DNA of 6,180 bases, from positions 1 through 6,180 of the forward strand of contig JAICMB010000213.1 in assembly GCA_025929455.1 (NCBI GenBank), written 5' to 3'. The notes under the pieces are model-generated. The model saw only the letters and a program-made list of their open reading frames with translations. It was not told the DNA's origin and made no database searches. Position numbers and translations under genes: made by a program. The DNA is from Bryobacteraceae bacterium. GTDB taxonomy: Bacteria; Acidobacteriota; Terriglobia; Bryobacterales; Bryobacteraceae. Of this stretch, positions 1 through 6,000 are shown in pieces (within the stretch, counting starts at the first letter, position 1; every line of letters starts with the position of its first letter).

Positions 1-314
1 GGCCGTTCTTCGAGATCGATATCGATCAGAAACACCAACCGCCCGCGCGCGTGCCGCAAGCCCGCCATAATGGCCGCGTGATGGCCGAAGTTGCGCGAAA
101 AATCCACCACGCGGATGCGCTCGTCCTGTTCCGCGAGCCGCAGTGCCAGTTGCAATGAATTGTCCGGTGAGCCGTCGTTCACGATCACGATCTCGTAATC
201 GACGCGGAGCGCGCCCGCGGCCGCGGTCATCCGCCGGTAAAACTCGTCGATGAACGGCGCGGAGCGGTACAGCGTCGTGACAATGGACAGGGGAACAGAT
301 TCGTACGATTGCAT
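1..314 (-). CDS. Family 2 glycosyltransferase, N-terminal part (runs off left edge)
   Basis: Reading the minus strand from the ATG at 314 gives 104 residues of a GT-A fold, family GT2 glycosyltransferase before the window ends. Visible landmarks are the first strand [11 protein letters not shown] (8-18), the nucleotide-binding strand [14 protein letters not shown] (40-53), the [15 protein letters not shown] block (72-86) and the metal/sugar-nucleotide DxD motif as IDIDLEE (97-103, Asp98 and Asp100). The NFGHxAAxxAGL and DLEE signatures resemble polyisoprenyl-phosphate or surface-polysaccharide sugar transferases of the DPM1/GtrB type, which act at the inner face of the cytoplasmic membrane. 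Sugar and acceptor cannot be read from this part, and any C-terminal membrane helices would lie outside the window. No Shine-Dalgarno motif precedes the ATG, so the start is chosen because the conserved domain begins just after it. The upstream neighbour is divergent. Confidence 0.9.
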   Translation of the reverse strand, partial: MQSYESVPLSIVTTLYRSAPFIDEFYRRMTAAAGALRVDYEIVIVNDGSPDNSLQLALRLAEQDERIRVVDFSRNFGHHAAIMAGLRHARGRLVFLIDIDLEER

Positions 315-389
315 GGGCCGCGGCAACAGTACCAATTGTCCCGCATCGCAACGCGCGCCTGTCGCCCGCCCCCATGTTCTACTGAAACT
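315..389. other. Divergent intergenic region between the glycosyltransferase and the exported-protein gene
   Basis: This 75-base GC-rich gap separates two divergent start codons and should hold promoters for both. I looked for paired -35/-10 hexamers at 16-18 bases on both strands and found none convincing. CCAATTGT at 333-341 contains the palindrome CAATTG but has no supporting context. Confidence 0.4.
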
Positions 390-1274
390 ATGAAGTTAAC
401 GGCGGCGCCGCCGTCCCTCGCGCTGTCGACCCTGCTACCGGTCCTCACTACCATGGCGGCCTTCGCCATGATCTCACCCCGTCCCGAAGTCGAGCGCGCT
501 ACCCGTGGCGCAGCCGGCGCCGCGGCGAAGTTTGCCCGCGAAGCGCCGCGCTACACCGCGGTCGAAACCATTCACCAGCGCGCCATGGTTCACCCGCACC
601 GCCGCGGCCTGCATTTCGGCAATCCGGAAGACCGCCGCCCCGTTTCGCATATGTCGAACCGCGAAATCGTCTCGGTGTACGGCCTCACGCCGGTCGGTCC
701 ATCGGGCGAGTTGCACGAGGTTCGCCGCATCGTCGCGATCGACGGTAAGGAGGTCGAGAACACCGGCGCGGCCCGCCGCCACCTGCAAAGCGTCCTCGCC
801 GGAGCCGACAGTCGCGCGAAAACACACTTGATCAAGGCGTTCTACGACGCGGGCCTGGTCGGCGCGGAACAGGATTTCGGGCAAATCCTGCTGCTGTTCT
901 CAAAACGCGACATCGCAAACTACACCTTCCAGCCGTATAGTGAAGCGCATCTCGGAGCCGACCGCGCGTTCATCCTCTTCTTCAAACAGACTGCGGGGCG
1001 CGATTCCCTGCGCATCTCGGAAGGACGCTCTTCACTCGCGCAAAAGCTCGAAGGCGAGTTGTGGGTCCGCGTGCCCGATCAGCTACCGCTCCGGGTGGCC
1101 CTGACCACAACGCACCCCGATAATGGGCACACCATTCGCGACGAGGCTCGGGTCGATTACGCTTCCAATGCCGCGGGCGCGCTGCTGCCGGCCGCAGTGG
1201 TCTACCGGCGCTTTGTCGACGACACGCTCTCGGTCGAGAATATCGCACAGTACTCCGCCTGGGAATTGCGGTGA
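390..1274 (+). CDS. Exported protein of unknown function, acidobacterial type
   Basis: The gene encodes 294 residues from the ATG at 390. Residues 1-26 look like a Sec signal peptide: Lys2, then an uncharged stretch rich in Leu and Ala, with a possible cleavage site after Ala-Phe-Ala (24-26). The mature part has no domain I can name with certainty. Patterns such as REIVSVYGL (91-99), [14 protein letters not shown] (109-122), [14 protein letters not shown] (162-175), ADRAFILFF (190-198), [15 protein letters not shown] (222-236) and DEARVDYA (251-258) suggest a beta-rich periplasmic protein. They recall uncharacterised acidobacterial proteins and, more loosely, LolA/RseB-like lipid-binding folds; the fold is inference. 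The same frame also extends upstream to a TTG at 309, but the ATG at 390 places a signal sequence at the N-terminus. Another in-frame ATG lies at 453. No clear Shine-Dalgarno precedes any of them. The hydrolase gene follows after three bases, so the two are probably cotranscribed. Confidence 0.8.
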   Translation: MKLTAAPPSLALSTLLPVLTTMAAFAMISPRPEVERATRGAAGAAAKFAREAPRYTAVETIHQRAMVHPHRRGLHFGNPEDRRPVSHMSNREIVSVYGLTPVGPSGELHEVRRIVAIDGKEVENTGAARRHLQSVLAGADSRAKTHLIKAFYDAGLVGAEQDFGQILLLFSKRDIANYTFQPYSEAHLGADRAFILFFKQTAGRDSLRISEGRSSLAQKLEGELWVRVPDQLPLRVALTTTHPDNGHTIRDEARVDYASNAAGALLPAAVVYRRFVDDTLSVENIAQYSAWELR

Positions 1275-1277
1275 TCG

Positions 1278-1937
1278 ATGACGTATATCTACCTGCACGG
1301 ATTCGCTAGCGGGCCGTCATCGAAAAAAGCCACATTTTTTAAAAATAAGCTCGCCGAAACGGGTATCGACCTGCAGGTTCCCGATCTGGCTGAGGGCGAT
1401 TTCGAACGGCTCACGATTACACGCCAGTTGGCCGTCGTTAAGCACGCGGCCGTGAATACAGATGAGATTACGCTATTCGGTTCGAGTATGGGTGGGTACC
1501 TCGCGGCATTGTACGCGGCGCGACACACCGAGGTACGACGCCTCGTGTTGTTCGCGCCGGCGTTTGGGTTCGTTCGGCGCTGGGAGGAGCGCATCGGCAC
1601 ACTCGCGTTCGAGCGCTGGCGCGCCACGGGCCGCTTACCCGTAATGCACTACGGTTTCGGAGAGACTCGCGATCTGAATTTCGAATGGATTGAGGACGGC
1701 GTGCATTACGAGGACTATCCGTCATTCCGCCAGCCCGCGATTATCTTCCACGGCCGCCATGACGACGTGGTCCCTTACGGTTATTCGCAATTGTTTGCGG
1801 AACAGCACGAAAATGTGGAGCTGCGTTTGTTGGATTCCGATCACGAACTGATCGATGTGCTGGATCCGATCTGGGAAGCGGCCCGCCGCTTCCTTGAGAA
1901 TCCCGACCGTCTGGGAGGGGCCGGGCCGGTCTTCTAA
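1278..1937 (+). CDS. Alpha/beta hydrolase, YqiA/YcfP-like esterase family
   Basis: This 219-residue protein is a compact cytoplasmic alpha/beta hydrolase without a signal peptide. The N-terminal strand and oxyanion segment IYLHGFASGPSSKK (4-17) resembles E. coli YqiA. The nucleophile elbow is GSSMGGY (68-74) with Ser70 as the likely nucleophile. The acid is Asp162 or Asp163 in FHGRHDDVVP (157-166), and the base is His189 in DSDHELID (186-193). All three triad positions are present and the length is close to that of YqiA-like esterases, so the enzyme should be active; its natural substrate is unknown. The start is ATG at 1278, three bases after the TGA of the upstream gene and without an obvious Shine-Dalgarno, which fits translational coupling. 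The TAA stop overlaps the stop of the convergent small gene. A proline iminopeptidase or generic carboxylesterase role is a less likely alternative. Confidence 0.88.
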   Translation: MTYIYLHGFASGPSSKKATFFKNKLAETGIDLQVPDLAEGDFERLTITRQLAVVKHAAVNTDEITLFGSSMGGYLAALYAARHTEVRRLVLFAPAFGFVRRWEERIGTLAFERWRATGRLPVMHYGFGETRDLNFEWIEDGVHYEDYPSFRQPAIIFHGRHDDVVPYGYSQLFAEQHENVELRLLDSDHELIDVLDPIWEAARRFLENPDRLGGAGPVF

Positions 1938-2182
1938 AACGCCGCCGTGTATCCGTGCGGTACTGTACGGTGGGGTGTTGTGCGGTAGTGTGGAGTTCCG
2001 CGCTCCGGCATGACGATTACATTGGCGGGGAGCGGCTGATCAGCTTCCGTTGCCGTAGACTCCTCAACGAAACGGTCTAAAACCATCGCCAACGCTTCCT
2101 GAAACGTAACATCATGGCCCTCGGCCCACCGCTCCAGCGCACGAATGTGAGGCTCGGCGAGCAGGACGTTAGCAGAATTCAT
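1934..2182 (-). CDS. Small hypothetical protein, possibly ribbon-helix-helix-like
   Basis: An 82-residue protein starts at the ATG at 2182. That start is chosen because AAGGAG lies seven bases before it; the in-frame ATG 14 codons upstream at 2224 has no such site. Residues 5-10 could form a strand, followed by a helix at about 9-22 (EPHIRALERWAEGH), a turn at DVTF, and a second helix at about 28-41 (QEALAMVLDRFVEES). This order resembles CopG/Arc-type ribbon-helix-helix regulators or antitoxins, but the match is by eye and weak. The tail after residue 43 looks disordered and ends in three Pro-His units (64-65, 70-71, 75-76). The gene lies 77 bases downstream of maf on the same strand and could be read with it. 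Its TAG stop overlaps the TAA of the convergent hydrolase gene. No toxin gene is adjacent, so an antitoxin role is not supported. Confidence 0.62.
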   Translation of the reverse strand: MNSANVLLAEPHIRALERWAEGHDVTFQEALAMVLDRFVEESTATEADQPLPANVIVMPERGTPHYRTTPHRTVPHGYTAAF

Positions 2183-2219
2183 AACGCCGCTCCTTGGATT
2201 GTCAGCAGGTGCTGCTAAC
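2168..2219. repeat. 8-bp inverted repeat flanking the start region of the small gene
   Basis: GTTAGCAG at 2168-2175 is the exact inverted copy of CTGCTAAC at 2212-2219. The 36 bases between them contain the AAGGAG site and the ATG of the small minus-strand gene. A second, nested hairpin-like element (CAGCA, two bases, TGCTG) lies at 2203-2214 and overlaps the outer arm. The arms could be a protein-binding operator, or an mRNA stem that encloses the ribosome binding site. Both roles are inferred. Confidence 0.5.
2190..2195 (-). promoter_or_regulatory. Ribosome binding site of the small 82-residue gene
   Basis: The minus strand reads AAGGAG here, separated by seven bases from the ATG at 2182. 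It is the strongest Shine-Dalgarno on the minus strand of this window and decides the start codon of the small gene. Confidence 0.75.
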
Positions 2220-2259
2220 TTCATTATCTCCGATCCGGAGCAGGAACAAGCGAAAAAAT

Positions 2260-2808
2260 TTACGAAATCTTTTTCAACGCCGCGTAAATCATCGCCACGG
2301 GAAGCCCAACCACGTTGAAATAATCACCATCGATACGCGTTACGAACTTCGATGCAAGTCCCTGAATGGCATAGCCGCCGGCCTTTCCCGCGGGCTCTCC
2401 CGAAGCCACATACGCGTCGATCTCTGCGTCGCTCAACGGTGCGAAACGAACCCGTGTAACCGCGTGATCTACCATGGCCATGTCTTGCGTCCGCAGGCAA
2501 AACGCGGTGACAACTTCATGCTCGCGGCCTGACAGCAGCCCCAGCATCCGCCGCGCATCGGCATCGTCCCGCGGTTTCTCGAGCACTTCCGCGCCGGCCA
2601 GCACCACTGTGTCGGCGCCCAGCACAACGTCGCCCGCGCCGGCCGTAACGGCTTCCGCTTTCTCGCGCGCCAGCCTGCGTGCGAACGCAATCCCGTCCTC
2701 TCCGGGACGCCGCTCCTCGGGCACATTCGCGACCCGCACGACAAAATCGAATCCGGCTACCCGTAGAATTTCGCTGCGCCGCGGCGACGCCGAAGCGAGA
2801 ATCATCAT
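2260..2808 (-). CDS. maf: Maf-like nucleoside triphosphate pyrophosphatase (dTTP/UTP type)
   Basis: The 182-residue product is a complete Maf/HAM1-superfamily enzyme. Maf proteins hydrolyse non-canonical and some canonical nucleotides to monophosphate and pyrophosphate in the cytoplasm, and are linked to nucleotide-pool cleaning and division arrest. The N-terminal ILASASPRRSEIL (3-15) forms the substrate loop. ADTVV (65-69) carries the catalytic Asp66. EKPRDDADARRML (77-89) and SGREHEVVTAF (93-103) follow, then SGEPAGKAGGYAIQG (136-150) and GDYFNVVGLP (161-170). Lys142 and Gln149 in KAGGYAIQG are typical of the YhdE subfamily, which prefers dTTP and UTP, rather than the YceF m7GTP subfamily. 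Two tandem ATGs (2808 and 2805) both fit and neither has a strong Shine-Dalgarno. Upstream lies a permease gene relic ending three bases before the ATG; downstream lies the small gene. Confidence 0.95.
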   Translation of the reverse strand: MMILASASPRRSEILRVAGFDFVVRVANVPEERRPGEDGIAFARRLAREKAEAVTAGAGDVVLGADTVVLAGAEVLEKPRDDADARRMLGLLSGREHEVVTAFCLRTQDMAMVDHAVTRVRFAPLSDAEIDAYVASGEPAGKAGGYAIQGLASKFVTRIDGDYFNVVGLPVAMIYAALKKIS

Positions 2809-2811
2809 TCT

Positions 2812-2880
2812 CTATTCACAGCGCAGCGCCACCACCGGGTCAACTCGCACAGCGCGACGCTTCGGCAGCGCGCAGCCCTC
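2812..2880 (-). pseudogene. C-terminal relic of an ABC transporter permease (MacB/ADOP type)
   Basis: The minus strand encodes 22 residues before TAG (2814-2812), ending in PKRRAVRVDPVVALRCE. This matches the characteristic end of FtsX/MacB-type and acidobacterial duplicated permeases, which typically finish with P-A-R-R-A-x-R-V-D-P-x-x-A-L-R-x-E after the last membrane helix. An in-frame TAG at 2883-2881 closes the frame immediately upstream. In the next frame, the bases just upstream read TLQVLVGG, so a one-base frameshift may separate the tail from a piece of the last helix. Beyond that I see no permease homology, so the rest of the gene has been lost or has decayed. The tail ends three bases before maf, which suggests that maf once followed a permease gene. 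That the tail is a permease end is a recognition by eye. Confidence 0.6.
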
Positions 2881-2883
2881 CTA

Positions 2884-2977
2884 CCAGCACCTGCAACGTC
2901 CCCCTGGACCCGCTCGCCACCGTCCGCTTCGTCCTTCCCGTGGGCCCGTTCCCGCCCGCCGTCTACCCCGCCACCAC
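2884..2977. other. Non-coding stretch between the permease relic and the receptor control region
   Basis: This GC-rich stretch has open frames on the plus strand that run through it to about 2986-2990, but they begin inside maf in antisense, have low-complexity Pro/Arg/Ser-rich translations and lack a ribosome binding site. It may be decayed coding sequence of the lost permease gene. No RNA gene or terminator is visible. Confidence 0.45.
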
Positions 2978-2997
2978 AGTTCGTAATTGAACTTACG
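2978..2997. promoter_or_regulatory. Two overlapping inverted repeats upstream of the receptor promoter (candidate operator)
   Basis: AGTTC, six bases, GAACT occupies 2978-2993. CGTAA, six bases, TTACG occupies 2982-2997. Both are perfect 5-bp inverted repeats with the same six-base spacing, offset by four bases, in a locally AT-rich patch. They end eight bases before the predicted -35 hexamer at 3006, a common place for an activator to bind. A role in controlling the receptor gene is inferred from position only. Confidence 0.4.
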
Positions 2998-3005
2998 TCA
3001 CTTTC

Positions 3006-3034
3006 TTGACTCTCCGCCCGTCTAGCGATAGCAT
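3006..3034 (+). promoter_or_regulatory. Predicted sigma-70-type promoter of the TonB-dependent receptor gene
   Basis: The -35 hexamer TTGACT (3006-3011) matches the consensus at five of six positions. After exactly 17 bases comes TAGCAT (3029-3034), four of six to TATAAT including the conserved outer TA and AT. Transcription would start near 3041 and leave a leader of about 39 bases, which contains CCAATTG and a short TTGG tandem (3046-3057). Confidence 0.6.
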
Positions 3035-3067
3035 GTTGCCAATTGTTGGTTGGTTGGAAAATAGCCT

Positions 3068-3073
3068 AGGAGG
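3068..3073 (+). promoter_or_regulatory. Ribosome binding site of the TonB-dependent receptor gene
   Basis: AGGAGG lies six bases before the ATG at 3080. It is a full-strength Shine-Dalgarno at good spacing and fixes the start codon. Confidence 0.9.
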
Positions 3074-3079
3074 TGCGCG

Positions 3080-6000
3080 ATGTGCTCAAGAAACACAGGC
3101 GTGGGGGGTCCGGGATTTTTTGTCGCACGCATTGTTGCTGCCCTGATTGTTGCCGCGCTCTGCTGCACTGCGGCATGGGCGCAACTTTATACCGGATCGG
3201 TAACCGGAGTCGTTAGCGATCCCTCCGGCGCCGTCGTCCCTAACGCGCAGTTACAACTGGTCGACCAGGCGAAGGGTTTTTCCTACTCGGCGACAACCGA
3301 CTCGGCGGGCCGCTACGTCTTCCGCCAGGTGCCGCCCAGCACTTACAAGCTAACCGTCGAGGCGCAAGGTTTTCGCAGTGAGTCGCAGACCGGCATCAAA
3401 TTGGATGTCAGTCAGAACGCAACCGTGAACTTTTCGCTTCAACTCGGCACTACTACTCAAAGCGTTCAGATTTCGGCTGAGGCGCCCATGCTCTCGACGC
3501 AGGACGCGGTCACCGGGCAGGTTGTCAATCGTAAGTTCATCAACGACCTGCCGCTGGTCTCGCGATCCGTTCTGGACCTTGCCTATCTTACGCCGGGCAT
3601 AACGGAAGTTGACACTTCATGTATGGGTTGCGCCGCCAATAACTTCGTCTCGAACGGCGGCCGCAACGCAACGGCCGACGTCCTGATGGACGGCGTCACC
3701 ACGACTAATTACGAACAGAACAGCGGTGTACAGGTACCCACCTACACGCCGTCCGTCGATGCCGTCGAAGAGTTCAACGTACAGCAGACCAACTTCAGCG
3801 CGGAATACGGTTTCTCCGGCGGCACCATCGTCAACATGATCACGCGCTCCGGAAGCAACCAGTTCCACGGCAGCCTATATGAGTTCTTCCGGAATCAGAA
3901 GCTCGACGCCAACAATTTTTTCAACAACGCCAGCGGCATTCCCATTCCGCCGCTGCGCAACAACAACTTCGGCCTGACTATCGGCGGGCCCATACGCAGG
4001 AACAAGACCTTCTTCTTCTTCGATTACGACGGCACTCGCAGCCGCAGCATGAGCAACGCCCAGGCCGGCGTCCCCAGCGCGGCGGAGCGGCAAGGCAATT
4101 TCGGCGAGCTTTGCGGATACGCCGGTGGCAGTTTCGACGCCACAGGCCGCTGCTCGGCTGATTCTGGTCAGCTTTGGGATCCTTACACCGGCGTCTACAA
4201 TGCCGATGCCGGCGGTCCCGTGCGTTCGGGCTACATCCCGTTCAACAACATGGCCACCTATATCAGCCCCGGGAATCCCAACCTCAACGGCACCGGCTAC
4301 CAACTCCCCGCGCGTGCGGGCAATCTCATCGATCCCGTCGCGCAGAAACTCATGCAGTACTACCCGCTGCCGAACGTTGCGGTGGGCAGTTCCGCCTACA
4401 ATCCATATGACAACTGGATCGGTTCGGGGCCCAACGCCTCAACAAACAACCAGTTCGATATCAAGATCGACCATCGCTTTAGTGAGAACGATCTGTTTAG
4501 CGGCAAGTACTCGCAGCAATGGGGAGATAGCCACGGCTTCAACTGCTACGGCAATCTTGCCGACCCCTGCACTTCCGGTCCCAACACTAACTCCGCACAC
4601 CTGGTCGCGTTAAACGAAACCCACACCTTCAGCCCCACGCTGTTACTGAACGTTGCCTACGGGTTCACACGCGGCGCGCCCTGGACTCACAGCATCGCCG
4701 GTGATTATAAGAATCTCGATCCAGTTTCGTTGCTCGGCATGCCGCAATATATGAATCTGTCGGGCGTGCCGTTCATCCCCTCCATCGTCATGAACAGCAG
4801 CTACGTGCAGCCGGGTCCGAATCTTGCCAGCATCGGCACCCAACCCTGGAGCTATCTGCGCCAGGGCCAGGAAACGCACCACCTGCTCGGGACCGTGAGC
4901 TGGATCAAGGGCTCTCACGAAATCAAGTTCGGTGCCGAAGCCCGCACGCACCGCGATAACTTCACCCAGCCCGGCACTCCTGGCGGCTACTTTGTTTTCG
5001 ACTTCACCGGCACCTCGCAAATGCCATACTCCGGAGGCGGCGACTCGATGGCAAGCTTCCTCACTGGTGTCGGCGGCCCCGGAACTTGGGGGCAGTATGA
5101 AGTCCCCAATCTCGTCAGCACACAAAGTTTTCAGGTCGGCGGGTTCATTCAGGACAACTGGAAAGTGAACAAGAAACTCACCGCTAACGTAGGAGTCCGT
5201 TACGATCTGAGTTTCCCTCGCACCGAGCGCTACAACCGCATGAACGAGCTCGATCCGAACGTGGTATCTCCCCTGCAGGTGCCGGGCATGGGAACCTTGC
5301 ACGGAGGCGAGATTTTCATGAACGATAACAATCGTTCGAATTACGGTAACGACCTCAACAACTTCGGCCCCCGCATCGGAATCGCGTACCGCCCGTTCGA
5401 AAAGACAGTCATTCGCACGGGATACGGAATTTACTACTCCACCGTTCGTTCGGGCGCCGCCGGCGTCGGACCTCCCGGTTACCAGGGCTACGATGAGGCT
5501 ACGCCGTGGCTCAACACCTACAACAACGACGGCGCCACGCCTTGGGGTCGCTTGAGCGATCCGTTCCCGATTGTGGGCCCAAAGCTGCCGCCGGGAAGCT
5601 CGCTCGGCCTCTTAAATGACGTCGGCTTTACCGCGGTTGGACCGATTAAGTCGATCGATTCCGCGACGCCTTACGAACAAAGTTGGAGCTTCGGTATACA
5701 ACGTGAGTTGCCCGCTGATTTTCTGATCGATGCGAATTACATAGGAAAGAAAGGCACCCACCTATATTTCGGCGGCGCCGGCAGTCTCGACTATCTCGGT
5801 CCGCAGATCGAGACCTACAACGCGAGCCAGATCTCCGCGCTGAACACATACGTCGATAATCCGTTCTATGGAATCATCACGGACCCCAATAGCTCGCTCT
5901 CGAGTTCACAGGTCCCGGCCTATCAACTTCAACTGCCGTTCCCGCAGTTCACCGGCTTCAACGGCGACTCACCGCCATGGGGCAACTCCATCTACAACGC

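Noticed and set aside
309..389. TTG start at 309 for the exported protein, giving 27 extra N-terminal residues
   Set aside because: It would overlap the start of the divergent glycosyltransferase gene, push the signal sequence inward behind an Arg/Gln-rich segment and has no ribosome binding site.
474..884. Minus-strand open frame of 136 residues within the exported-protein gene
   Set aside because: It is antisense to the exported-protein frame, which has a signal peptide and conserved-looking blocks; the antisense product has no recognisable features.
1953..1970. Imperfect inverted repeat CCGTGCGGT/ACTGTACGG just after the hydrolase stop, considered as a terminator
   Set aside because: The stem is interrupted or needs G-U pairs, there is no T-run on either side, and it lies inside the coding part of the convergent small gene.
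2474..2990. Plus-strand open frames across maf and the region upstream of the receptor (170 and 103 residues)
   Set aside because: They are antisense to maf for most of their length, are Ser/Arg/Pro-rich and have no ribosome binding site. The part beyond 2812 is better explained as an opposite-strand reading of a permease relic.
3046..3057. TTGG short tandem in the receptor leader, considered as a phase-variation tract
   Set aside because: Only three units are present, too few to suggest slippage-driven switching.
3617..4303. Two adjacent minus-strand open frames (3617-3868 and 3875-4303), rich in Val, Gly and Ala
   Set aside because: Both are codon-position shadows of the receptor gene; their composition mirrors the Asn/Gly/Thr-rich sense strand and no motif is visible.
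4643..5302. Long minus-strand open frame of 219 residues inside the receptor gene
   Set aside because: It lies wholly antisense to a well-supported receptor frame, has no ribosome binding site or recognisable domain, and long antisense frames are expected in GC-rich coding DNA.
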